NCBI RefSeq assembly: GCF_046244365.1
Contig: NZ_CP176395.1
Coordinates: forward strand, 6,820,001 to 6,884,000
Source: Paenibacillus_V sp046244365
GTDB taxonomy: Bacteria > Bacillota > Bacilli > Paenibacillales > NBRC-103111
Length of the DNA: 64,000 nt
Direction: 5' to 3'
Below, piece after piece: positions 9,130 through 16,956 of the stretch. The notes under the pieces were generated by a model that was given only the letters and a program-made list of their open reading frames with translations, was not told the origin of the DNA and ran no database searches. A program made the position numbers and the translations under genes. Position 1 is the stretch's first letter. Each line of letters opens with the position of its first letter.

Positions 9130-9167
9130 GTTATAGGTCACTATTTTTGAAAAGTGTACAAAATATT
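9130..9167 (-). promoter_or_regulatory. Promoter region with shared GAAAAGTGTACAAAATATT motif
   Basis: The 19-mer at 9149-9167 is identical to that at 2740-2758. Thirteen bases downstream on the minus strand is TATAAC (9130-9135), a plausible -10. The 333-base gap 8966-9298 holds this element, the cre-like site at 9009 and the GGDEF terminator; I see no gene in it. Confidence 0.5.
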
Positions 9168-9178
9168 TATAAAATCGT

Positions 9179-9208
9179 AAAAACACCCGCCCAAACGGAG
9201 GCAGGTGT
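9179..9208 (-). terminator. Terminator after the first GGDEF gene
   Basis: On the minus strand ACACCTGCC and GGCGGGTGT form a stem around TCCGTTTG and are followed by TTTTT. It sits between the GGDEF stop (9299) and the promoter of the giant lyase. Confidence 0.8.
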
Positions 9209-9298
9209 GACATCCTTTAATCGTTATATTGCGGAATAAAACCGGTTAAAGCTCAAAGCGACTTGGCAAAGCGAGCGGCAGGCAACGCTTCCTCTATG

Positions 9299-10909
9299 TC
9301 ATTTTGCCGACTGTTCGAGTACTTGGGCCATGACCGCCCGGTTGCGTCCCGCTCGCTTTGCCATATAAAGCGATTGGTCGGCCAGCTGAAACAAAGCTTC
9401 CGCCGAATCGGCGTGCTGCGGATAACAGGCGACGCCCAGCGAAACCGTTACCGTTCTGCCGACCGGATTATCGCTCGATTCCATCGATTGACGAATGCGT
9501 TCCGCGACGATGTAAGCATCCGTATCCGCTGCCGAAGGAAGCAGGACTACGAATTCTTCTCCGCCGAACCGGCAGCACACGTCATGCGGCCCGACCGCCA
9601 GCTTGGCGATGCCCGCCAGATGCTTCAGCACTTCGTCGCCGGCTTGATGACCGAACGTATCATTGATGGTTTTGAACTTGTCCAGATCCATGATAATGAT
9701 GGAGAAGGCGGTCTTTTCGGCTGTCCACCGGCTAATCAACGATTCCATCGTTCTCCGGTTCATCAATCCTGTCAAAGGATCCGTCGTAGCGGCGCGCGTC
9801 AATTGATCGGTCTGCTTCCTTATCTCTTCCAGGGCTAATGTAACGGTTCGCGTCAATAGATCGGCTTCCCTGTTCCAATGGTTACTAAGGGCCGGAAGTT
9901 GCTCTTTATCCGTCCCGATATTGCTCACCAGATCGGCAAGGGATACGAAGGGTTTCGCCAATCTGCGCGCGAGCCATATGGCCGCCAGCATCAGCAGCAG
10001 AAAAGGAGGGAGCGTGTACAACAGCATGCCTTTAATATGACGGTTCAATTGCTCGTAAACGACTTTCATAGGCGATTGCATGACAATCCCCCATCCGTTT
10101 TCCGATATGGAGGAGTATCCTGCAAGTAAAGTCACACCTCTTGAATTGACCACCTGTTCCTGTCCGCTTTTGCCTTGGAGAAGCATCTGGACGACTTTAT
10201 TGGCATTGCTGTTATTTTCGCCCAGCCGATTTTTGTCGGGATGGAAAAGCAGGTTGCCGTCGGCATCCACGACATAAAAGTAGGAGCCCTTTTCGTCAAT
10301 CCTATTGCTTCCGAAAATCATATTCAATACGTTGTTTTCCTGCAAATAGATGGTGCCTGCGATAAACCCGCGGTATAAACCGTCCTTGTCGAATATCGGC
10401 TCGCTCATGAACACAAGGAGGCGTCCCGCCGTAGAGGTATAAGGCTTGGATAAGTAGGGCTTTCTTAACGATAACGCTTCCTTGGCCGCTTCCGTTGCGA
10501 CGCTCTTCCCGGCGGAGCCGAGGGATTGGGGTGCGACGCTGCGAACGAGTCCCGTTTCATCCACAAGGGAGATGGAGTTGAAGTAATTGCTGTTATGCCG
10601 CAGCAATTCGAGCTGCGTATTCCATTCTTTCTCGTTCGGCGAGTAATGCTCCGAAAAATACGAAGCGGTATACTTGAGGCTGCCCCGCATCGATTTAAAT
10701 AAGGAATCCATGGTCTGACTCATGTTGGCCGCGGTCGAATGATTCAGGGAAAGCGTCGTCTCGAATAACGATTGCTTCTGCGACTGATAGGACGAGACGA
10801 GCAGAATCGTTAGAGTGAGCATGACTGAAAGAGCCGCTAGTCCGGATAGCAGCGTGGCAAGGCTGATTTTGTTTCTTTGATTTTCCTGAATCTCGCGCAG
10901 TATGGGCAT
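9299..10909 (-). CDS. Membrane diguanylate cyclase with dCache-like sensor (GGDEF)
   Basis: 536 residues from the ATG at 10909, whose first codons (MPIL) match those of the paralogue at 52499-54106; an ATG 8 codons earlier is possible. Order: membrane segment near residue 20; extracellular double-Cache-like sensor (about 45-285); second membrane segment; HAMP-like linker; GGDEF domain (about 365-525) with DLDKFKTINDTFGHQAGDE and the active-site motif RFGGEEF. The family condenses two GTP to cyclic di-GMP. The product-inhibition I-site, normally RxxD five residues before GGEEF, reads GPHD here, so the arginine is missing and feedback inhibition may be lost. The neighbouring LysR gene upstream has the same orientation but is 142 bases away. 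Confidence 0.92.
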   Translation of the reverse strand: MPILREIQENQRNKISLATLLSGLAALSVMLTLTILLVSSYQSQKQSLFETTLSLNHSTAANMSQTMDSLFKSMRGSLKYTASYFSEHYSPNEKEWNTQLELLRHNSNYFNSISLVDETGLVRSVAPQSLGSAGKSVATEAAKEALSLRKPYLSKPYTSTAGRLLVFMSEPIFDKDGLYRGFIAGTIYLQENNVLNMIFGSNRIDEKGSYFYVVDADGNLLFHPDKNRLGENNSNANKVVQMLLQGKSGQEQVVNSRGVTLLAGYSSISENGWGIVMQSPMKVVYEQLNRHIKGMLLYTLPPFLLLMLAAIWLARRLAKPFVSLADLVSNIGTDKEQLPALSNHWNREADLLTRTVTLALEEIRKQTDQLTRAATTDPLTGLMNRRTMESLISRWTAEKTAFSIIIMDLDKFKTINDTFGHQAGDEVLKHLAGIAKLAVGPHDVCCRFGGEEFVVLLPSAADTDAYIVAERIRQSMESSDNPVGRTVTVSLGVACYPQHADSAEALFQLADQSLYMAKRAGRNRAVMAQVLEQSAK

Positions 10910-11051
10910 AGCCCGGTCCCCCATTGTTAGCAAATAGACTTTCGTTCCTATTCGACATCCCGCTTCCTATCCCTTCCGGATGTCGGCCGCACTTGACCCC
11001 GTGCAGCGTTTCGCGATCCCGCTTTCCCTCAGCGGTACCCTATCGGCTTCG

Positions 11052-11942
11052 TTACGCGTCCATCGCGTCAAGAAGGGCAATCATCCGCTTCGCTGCCGGG
11101 GATAGATGCTTATTTCTGTAATGAACATACCGGATGCCCCGTTCGAACGACAAGCCTTCGATCGGAACGCATGCCAGCAAACCGCCAGCCAGCTCCTGCT
11201 TCACCGCAAACTTGGACACGATCGACACACCGAGACCATGGACGACCCCTTGCTTGATCGCCTCCAGCTGATTGAACTCGATCTCCCTCGGAAACGTCAC
11301 GCCCCGTTCGGCGAATTTTTGCTCTAGAAAGCTGCGGGTGGCCGATTTTCTCGGCTTAACAATGATCGTTTCCTGCTCCAGCTCCTGAACGGTACATCTC
11401 TCCTGTTGCGCCAGCCGGTGACCGGGAGGCATAATCAGGATGAGCTCGTCCCGGGCGAAAGCCGTTGCCTCGAAACGGGCTTCGTCAATCGGAATCTGAT
11501 CGGAAAGCACGAGAAATTCCAGCTTATTCGATTCGAGCTGCTGCCATAAGAGTGTCGAGGAAGCAATGTTCATATTGATTTTGATGCCGGGGTGCATCCG
11601 GTTATAGACGCCTAAAACAGACGGCAGCAGGTAAACGCCGACAAAATTGCTGGCCCCGAATGCCAGATTGCCGCAGGACAGATCGTCCAACTGCTGCAGA
11701 TGCTCTTTGGCCGCTTGCAAGGTGTGGATCATTTGCTCGGCATACGGCTTGAATTGCTCCCCTTGCTTCGTCAAATAGAGCTTTTTGCCGATGCGGTCGA
11801 ACAAGGGGACGCCCAAATCGTGCTCCAGACTTTGGATCTGCATACTGACGGACGGCTGCGAGCAAAACAACTGCTCCGCCGCTTCGGTAAAGTTCAGACA
11901 CTCCGCCAGAGTGATAAACGTTTGCAGTTTGGCCATGTTCAT
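11052..11942 (-). CDS. LysR family transcriptional regulator
   Basis: 296 residues. The N-terminal winged helix-turn-helix (about 1-60, with NFTEAAEQLFCSQPSVSMQI) is followed by the usual effector-binding half. RBS AAAGGAG stands about 10 bases before the first ATG; a second ATG two codons on is possible. It is divergent from the DASS transporter gene over a 142-base intergenic region containing ATAA-N7-TTAT, a typical LysR T-N11-A element. It most likely controls the transporter and phosphomutase-like genes in response to an imported anion (inference from position). Confidence 0.92.
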   Translation of the reverse strand: MNMAKLQTFITLAECLNFTEAAEQLFCSQPSVSMQIQSLEHDLGVPLFDRIGKKLYLTKQGEQFKPYAEQMIHTLQAAKEHLQQLDDLSCGNLAFGASNFVGVYLLPSVLGVYNRMHPGIKINMNIASSTLLWQQLESNKLEFLVLSDQIPIDEARFEATAFARDELILIMPPGHRLAQQERCTVQELEQETIIVKPRKSATRSFLEQKFAERGVTFPREIEFNQLEAIKQGVVHGLGVSIVSKFAVKQELAGGLLACVPIEGLSFERGIRYVHYRNKHLSPAAKRMIALLDAMDA

Positions 11943-11977
11943 GCCGCTTGCGCTCCTTTCCTTGGACGGCCGCTATA

Positions 11978-12045
11978 CTATAACGATTCCTTATGATTAT
12001 CCAAATCAAATCAAATTGTTTTATACATTGTACACCCCCTATAAT
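11978..12045 (+). promoter_or_regulatory. Divergent control region: LysR-type box and sigma-A-like promoter
   Basis: The interrupted palindrome ATAACGATTCCTTAT near 11980-11995 fits a LysR T-N11-A site. On the plus strand TTGTTT (12016-12021), 18 bases and TATAAT (12040-12045) make a fair sigma-A promoter for the transporter gene. Start-site mapping would be needed to confirm it. Confidence 0.55.
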
Positions 12046-12084
12046 GAAAGCGCAATCATCCAGTTCTATAGGAGGCATCATTCC

Positions 12085-13572
12085 ATGAGCGATCGCATGT
12101 CCGAATCTGAAACACCGTCACCTTCGCCGAATCCCCCCCCGGTCAAGAGCAAAGGCCGCTTCGAGCGATGGATGCAAAAATGGGGAATTCCCCTTGCCGT
12201 TATCGTCTTTCTCCTGCTGTTCTTCATGCCGGCTCCGGAAGGGATGAAGCCGGAAGGACAACGGGCGCTGGCTATTTTTGTCGGCGCTTTGGTGCTCTGG
12301 GTCAGCAACTCCTTGCCGATTTATTTAACGTCGCTGATTGCGATCGTCATGCTGACGCTCACCCAAACGTACGAAGAAGACAAGGTGCTCGGAACGTTGG
12401 GGTACGACGTCATTTGGCTAATGGTATCCGCGTTCATTCTTACCTCCGCCATGGTCAAATCCAATTTGGCCAAGCGCTTCGCGCTGTGGATGGTGACCCG
12501 CTTCGGTCAAACGCCGGTTCGGACGCTTGCCGTACTCGTCTTCATCAACTTCGCGTTGGCTTTCTTCGTTCCGTCCACAACGGCAAGGGCGACGCTGATG
12601 GTGCCCATTTGCATGATTTTGCTCGAGGTGTATAAAGCGATGCCGGGCAGCAATCTCGGGCGCGTCATGATGCTGCAAGGCGTCCAAGCGGATGCCGTCG
12701 CCACCTCCGGCATCATGACGGCGACGTCGGCGAACATTATCGCCGTCGGGTTCATTAACGAACAGGCGGGAGGCTCGATCGGCTACATCGATTGGCTGCT
12801 GGCTTCGATGCCGACGGCGATCGTCACGATGGCGATTACCTTTTTCGTCGGCTTGAGGCTATTCTCTTTCAAAGGCGAGGCCTTCGGCAATGCCATGTCG
12901 ACGCTCAAGGAGGAGCTGGGCAAGCTCGGAGCGTTTACGCGAGACGAGAAAAAGGCGCTGGCGATATTCACGTTAACCGTTCTTCTCTGGGCGACCGAGG
13001 ATTACCACAAATCCCTGTTCGGCGTGGAGATCAGCGTACACATGACGGCGATCATTGCGGCTCTGCTCTGCCTGCTGCCGAGAGTCGGGCTGCTTACGTG
13101 GAAGGAAGCGAAAATACGCTGGGATTTGATGATATTCGCCGCCGGCGCTTATGCGGTAGGCAACGCGCTCGAGAAGACGAAAGGTGCGGAATGGCTCATC
13201 GATAACGTCGTTCAAGCGCTGGGCCTGGAGCGGATGAGTCATGGGATGGTATATGTGATCGTCGTGTTCATCAGCATGTTCAGCCATCTTATTTTTACGA
13301 GCAAAACGGTGAGGACGACCATTATGATTCCCGCATTCATAGCGCTGGCCAAGTCGCTCGGCATGGATCCGGTCGCGCTGGCGCTCGCATCCGCGATGAC
13401 CCTGACGTATACGATTACGCTGCCGCCGCATTCGAAGGTCAACACGATTTATTTTGCGACCGGCTACTTCAGCGTGCTGGATCAGGTGAAATACGCCATC
13501 GTCACTTGCTTGATCGGGGCAACGGTCATCAGCCTCGCTCTATTTACTTGGTTTCAACTGCTGGGCCTATAA
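12085..13572 (+). CDS. DASS (SLC13) family sodium:anion symporter
   Basis: 495 residues. I chose the ATG at 12085 because TAGGAGG lies about 8 bases upstream; the frame stays open for 100 more codons upstream but crosses the regulatory region. After a hydrophilic Pro/Ser-rich start there are 11 or more membrane segments. Family-type segments include FFVPSTTARATLMVP (about 152) and SKTVRTTIMIPAF (about 412), the paired Ser-rich and Thr-rich sites that bind sodium and carboxylate in this family. Members carry di- or tricarboxylates or sulfate. It is divergent from LysR and 38 bases ahead of the phosphomutase-like gene, presumably one transcript. Confidence 0.9.
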   Translation: MSDRMSESETPSPSPNPPPVKSKGRFERWMQKWGIPLAVIVFLLLFFMPAPEGMKPEGQRALAIFVGALVLWVSNSLPIYLTSLIAIVMLTLTQTYEEDKVLGTLGYDVIWLMVSAFILTSAMVKSNLAKRFALWMVTRFGQTPVRTLAVLVFINFALAFFVPSTTARATLMVPICMILLEVYKAMPGSNLGRVMMLQGVQADAVATSGIMTATSANIIAVGFINEQAGGSIGYIDWLLASMPTAIVTMAITFFVGLRLFSFKGEAFGNAMSTLKEELGKLGAFTRDEKKALAIFTLTVLLWATEDYHKSLFGVEISVHMTAIIAALLCLLPRVGLLTWKEAKIRWDLMIFAAGAYAVGNALEKTKGAEWLIDNVVQALGLERMSHGMVYVIVVFISMFSHLIFTSKTVRTTIMIPAFIALAKSLGMDPVALALASAMTLTYTITLPPHSKVNTIYFATGYFSVLDQVKYAIVTCLIGATVISLALFTWFQLLGL

Positions 13573-13610
13573 CGAAACGGGAAACGGGATTCTACTTACA
13601 GGAGGACAAC

Positions 13611-14852
13611 ATGTTACGCAGAAAAGTGATTGTAGCGATAGCCGACGGTCTGGGGGACCGCCCCCATCCTGCCTTGCACGATAAAACGCCCTTGGAATAC
13701 GCCAATACCCGCAACCTGGATCAGCTCGCCATTCAAGGGATCACCGGCATGGTCGATCTCATCGGCCCGGGCATACCGGTCGGCACCGACATGGGACATC
13801 TCGTGCTATTCGGGCATGAGCCTCGCCATTATCCGGGACGAGGGCCGATCGAAGCGCTCGGCGTCGGTTTGGAGGTGAAACCGGGAGACATCGTGCTGCG
13901 GTGCAATTTCGCCACGGTGGACGAGAAAGGGATCGTTGTGGACCGGCGGGCCGGGCGCATCCGCGAGGGGACGGACGACATTGCCGCGGCGCTGGACGGC
14001 ATGGAGCTTGGAGAAGGCGTCCGCGCGTATTTCAAGCCTGCAACGGAGCACCGCGGCGTCTTGATTCTGCGGGGCGAAGGGCTAAGCGACCGGATCGGCG
14101 ATTCCGATCCGCATGCGCCGAACGACGGGCAGCCGTACCGGGAAGTACGGCCGCTTGACTCGTCTTTTGAAGCGCAACGGACGGCCCGGCTGTTGAACGC
14201 GTTCCTGCACCAAGCACACGACACGTTATCGAAGCTCCCCGTCAATTTGAAGCGGATAGAAGCCGGAGAGCGGCCCGCCAACTTTATTTTAACGAGAGGT
14301 GCGGGCCGAATGGTCCGGCTCGAACCCGTCACGAGCCGGATGGGCATTACGGGGAGCTGTATCGCAGGAGAAAGCACGGTGCTTGGCGTGGCGAAGCTTG
14401 CCGGTTTCGAAACGGCAACCGACGCCAGCATGACCGGCAACGCCGATACGAACATCGAGCTGAAGGCGAAGCTCGCGCTGGAGCAGATTGCCGGCCATGA
14501 CATGGTCTACGTGCACATGAAAGCGCCGGATTTGTACGGGCATGACGGACTGCCGCTCGAAAAGGCCCGGGCGATCGAACGGTTCGACCAGATGGTCGGC
14601 ATAATCGCGGAGGGGCTGCCCGCGAACACCTATTTGGCCGTTGCGGCCGACCATTCGACGCCATGCGAAATCGGCGAGCATACCGGCGACCCTGTGCCGG
14701 TGCTGATTTATGGCCCCAGCATACGCAGGGACAGGGTGTTCCATTTTAGCGAGATCGACTGTGCCCATGGAGGACTGGGCCGTCTCTCCGGTCAGCAGTT
14801 CGTCTCGACGCTGCACGGGCTGATGGGTGTCGTCCCCAAGCAAGGCAATTGA
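13611..14852 (+). CDS. ApgM-like (archaeal-type) cofactor-independent phosphoglycerate mutase homologue
   Basis: 413 residues; RBS AGGAGGAC precedes the ATG. It belongs to the alkaline-phosphatase superfamily. Metal-site motifs are visible: ADGLGD (Asp12), DLYGHDG (about 304), AADHSTP (about 345) and EHTGDPVP (about 355). The segment GIPVGTDMGHLVLFGHEP (from about 54) aligns with the nucleophile loop, but the nucleophile position is Thr59 where archaeal ApgM enzymes usually have Ser (G-S-D). The family interconverts 2- and 3-phosphoglycerate. Co-location with a carboxylate carrier under a LysR regulator suggests a different phospho- or phosphono-acid substrate (inference). A strong terminator follows at once. 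Confidence 0.85.
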   Translation: MLRRKVIVAIADGLGDRPHPALHDKTPLEYANTRNLDQLAIQGITGMVDLIGPGIPVGTDMGHLVLFGHEPRHYPGRGPIEALGVGLEVKPGDIVLRCNFATVDEKGIVVDRRAGRIREGTDDIAAALDGMELGEGVRAYFKPATEHRGVLILRGEGLSDRIGDSDPHAPNDGQPYREVRPLDSSFEAQRTARLLNAFLHQAHDTLSKLPVNLKRIEAGERPANFILTRGAGRMVRLEPVTSRMGITGSCIAGESTVLGVAKLAGFETATDASMTGNADTNIELKAKLALEQIAGHDMVYVHMKAPDLYGHDGLPLEKARAIERFDQMVGIIAEGLPANTYLAVAADHSTPCEIGEHTGDPVPVLIYGPSIRRDRVFHFSEIDCAHGGLGRLSGQQFVSTLHGLMGVVPKQGN

Positions 14853-14864
14853 TTCCGAGCATAT

Positions 14865-14911
14865 GGCTGTCTCTCTTAGCCATGAAAATGGCGGAGGGGC
14901 AGCCTTTTATT
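14865..14911 (+). terminator. Terminator of the DASS-ApgM unit
   Basis: GGCTG...GCCAT-GAAA-ATGGC...GCAGCC forms a long stem ending in TTTTATT, 12 bases past the stop codon at 14852. Confidence 0.85.
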
Positions 14912-14958
14912 GGAGCGCCCTACAACCGGCCCCCACAAATTGCGGCCTAACCCTATTT

Positions 14959-15084
14959 ACTGATCTCTACTAACTGGCTTTTACTAACTGACTTCCACTT
15001 ACTGAGCTCCACTTACTGATCTCTACCAACTGAACCGTACTTCCTGACTTCCTCATACTGAGCTCCATATACTAACCCCCACTC
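14959..15084. repeat. Nine consecutive 14-nt tandem repeats
   Basis: The units start at 14959, 14973, 14987, 15001, 15015, 15029, 15043, 15057 and 15071, all exactly 14 bases long, with consensus ACTGANCTCYACTW (for example ACTGATCTCTACTA, ACTGACTTCCACTT, ACTGAGCTCCACTT). Bases drift between units while length is conserved. No reading frame runs through it. Confidence 0.8.
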
Positions 15085-15478
15085 TCCTCTAGCCGACCTC
15101 TCTTACTCCCCAATGACTGCTCCCCTCTAGCTGACCTCTCTTACTCCCCTACACTTACTGCTCCCCTCTAGCTGACTCTCCACTTACTCCCCCACACTTG
15201 CTGCCCCTTTAGCTGACCTCTCTTACTCCCCCAGACTGCTCCCCCTCTAGCTGATCTCCCTTACTCACCCACACTGACTGCTCTCCTCTAGCTGACTCCC
15301 CACTTACTCCCCCATTACTGCTCCCCTCTAGCCGATCTTACTTTACTCCCCATTCTGACTGCTCTCCTCTAGCTGACCTCTCTTGCTCCCCCATGACTGC
15401 TCTCCTCTAGCCGACCTCTCTTACTCCCCCACACTTGCTGCCCCTTTAGCTGATCTCCCCTACTCCCCCTAATATAGG
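15085..15478. repeat. Pyrimidine-rich degenerate tandem array, about 10 units of roughly 35-43 nt
   Basis: Each unit reads approximately TCCCCTCTAGCTGACCTCTC, then TTACTCCCCCACACTTACTGC, with variable length. The recurring pieces CTCTAGCTGA, CTTACTCCCC and ACTGCTCCCC look like derivatives of the 14-mers just upstream. The plus strand is almost entirely pyrimidine with scattered A and very little G. I see no coding sense and no spacer-repeat alternation. Confidence 0.7.
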
Positions 15479-15493
15479 GGATGCACGAACAGG

Positions 15494-15702
15494 ATAGTGA
15501 ACACAAGTTCACTAATACTGAACCTCTCTTCACTATCTGGGTTCAAAAACGTGCCGCTATACGTAATAGTGAAGCAAACTTCACTAATAGTGAACCTCAC
15601 GGCCGAATAGTCGCGTTTGCTTCACTATCTGCTCGGAATAGGGGAAATGGAGGAAAAATAGTGAACTTATGTTCATAAATAGTGAACTTATGTTCACTCG
15701 GG
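15494..15702. repeat. Array of AGTGAAC / GTTCACT palindromic half-sites
   Basis: About ten copies of AGTGAA or its complement TTCACT fall within roughly 210 bases, several paired as interrupted palindromes such as AGTGAACACAAGTTCACT, AGTGAAGCAAACTTCACT and TAGTGAACTTATGTTCACT. The remainder of the block up to 15760 shows nothing I recognise. Confidence 0.7.
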
Positions 15703-15760
15703 ACCATGAGCCCTTCCCGTGACCGGACTTCACCTGTCACGCCCCAAAAGAAAAAAGAAT

Positions 15761-15892
15761 TTAGCAGAAATCGATATTCTGCTCAACCCTGGTGTCTTTT
15801 TCAGCTCCTAGGACTGCCTTTTCCGTTGCCCTTCTAAATCGGAGATTCAAGCGTAATGGTGTAAGGCCAATCTCCCGTAACGACTCGGTCAT
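15761..15892 (-). CDS. Small 43-residue ORF translationally coupled to FAD oxidoreductase
   Basis: The ATG shares its A with the TGA of the upstream gene (TGATG at 15894-15890), and GGAGG lies about 7 bases before it, inside the end of that gene. The product starts MTESLREIGL and is arginine-rich (LNLRFRRATEK), with no membrane segment. I recognise no family. It could be a real small protein, or the surviving start of a longer gene lost when the repeat block to its left formed. The start signals are good; the evidence for function is nil. Confidence 0.4.
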   Translation of the reverse strand: MTESLREIGLTPLRLNLRFRRATEKAVLGAEKDTRVEQNIDFC

Positions 15893-16956
15893 CACGCGTT
15901 CCTCCGCTGCAGCGCCGCACGGCCTGCCGAATCGCCGAGCGCGAACGCATTCACAATGGCGGCCTCCTCCCGGCCCGGATCGAAGGGATAGCCTTCCAGC
16001 CAAGGACCGGCCAGGTACAACCCGTCCGCAATATCCGGATTGCACAGCATGCCGCGAGTGATCGCAACCGTGAACAAGCCTTGCGTATGCTCCGCCTCGG
16101 CATCAGGGCTTATCGCATAGCCCACGATCTCGCTATCCTCGGAGCCGGTGGATATCAGCATGTTCGGGTACTCGCTCGCATCGTCGCCCATATGCGCCAG
16201 CACGCCGCTTCTTAAGGCGGGGATCTCCTCCCGCAGCTTCATCGTGATCTCCTCCAAAAGCAGCTGCCATTCCGGCCGGCCGAGCCTTCTGTCCAAAGCA
16301 AGCGAAACGCGCCATTCGTTGCTCCAGCGCGTAGGCCGGCAAGCGACATGCAGTTCCCCGGCTCCCGGCATGCTTATTGTCTTCTCGTCCGGACATTCTC
16401 CGGTCACGCCGTTATAGATCAAATGTACGATCGAAGCCAGTTTGTTTGATGGAGCCGAGCGAAACCCTGCACTGCCTAACTTGCCGTGCACCGACGCATC
16501 GATCACGACAGGCGCTTCCAGAAGAATGCGGCCCGATCTGCAAACCACCTCTGCGCCGATAACCTTCTTTCCATTTAAGACCAAACGGGAGGGCCATACA
16601 TGAAAAAGGACGTCAACGGAATACCGTTCCAGCATATCGTCAAAAGCCAGCGCCGCTGCCGCCGGGTCGAGCTGATCCCCGAACATGCCGTTACGGCTGC
16701 GCAAACAAGCAGCATATTCGCAAATGGAAGGAGACTGCTCCGCATAATCGGAAATTCTCGCGAACATATGGTAAGCGCGAGTGATTTCCCGCCCCAGCGT
16801 CCCTGTCGGCTCGAGAAGAGCCACGCGTCTTCCCGCCGCCGCCAAGGCTCGCGCGGCGCATACGCCGGATATTCCGCCACCGAACACGATGGCGTCATAC
16901 GCGCCGTAGGTCAGCACGGCATCGATACTCCTGTCCCTTCGTTTCACCTCGCTCAT
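15892..16956 (-). CDS. FAD-dependent oxidoreductase (FAD_oxidored-like), short form
   Basis: 354 residues from the ATG at 16956, which overlaps the previous stop as ATGA and has GGGGGAGG seven bases upstream; an ATG seven codons earlier is less likely. A Rossmann dinucleotide motif (FGGGISGVCAARALAAAGRRVALLE, split here only for description) lies near residues 25-50, and a second FAD motif LYLAGPWLEG near 315. This matches flavoproteins whose members are often annotated as FAD-dependent oxidoreductases of unknown substrate. It is shorter than the 430-770 residues of the relatives in this window. It is co-translated with the larger FAD protein upstream, suggesting a heteromeric or sequential pair. 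Confidence 0.82.
   Translation of the reverse strand: MSEVKRRDRSIDAVLTYGAYDAIVFGGGISGVCAARALAAAGRRVALLEPTGTLGREITRAYHMFARISDYAEQSPSICEYAACLRSRNGMFGDQLDPAAAALAFDDMLERYSVDVLFHVWPSRLVLNGKKVIGAEVVCRSGRILLEAPVVIDASVHGKLGSAGFRSAPSNKLASIVHLIYNGVTGECPDEKTISMPGAGELHVACRPTRWSNEWRVSLALDRRLGRPEWQLLLEEITMKLREEIPALRSGVLAHMGDDASEYPNMLISTGSEDSEIVGYAISPDAEAEHTQGLFTVAITRGMLCNPDIADGLYLAGPWLEGYPFDPGREEAAIVNAFALGDSAGRAALQRRNA

Noticed and set aside
8743..9213. Minus-strand frame of 156 codons near the lyase start
   Set aside because: Overlaps the lyase signal-peptide region and its promoter in another frame, with no RBS.
11785..12084. 100-codon extension upstream of the DASS start
   Set aside because: It runs through the LysR gene start and the divergent promoter; the ATG at 12085 has a good RBS.
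14959..15478. CRISPR array
   Set aside because: Units are contiguous with no unique spacers, vary in length and sequence, and there are no cas genes nearby.
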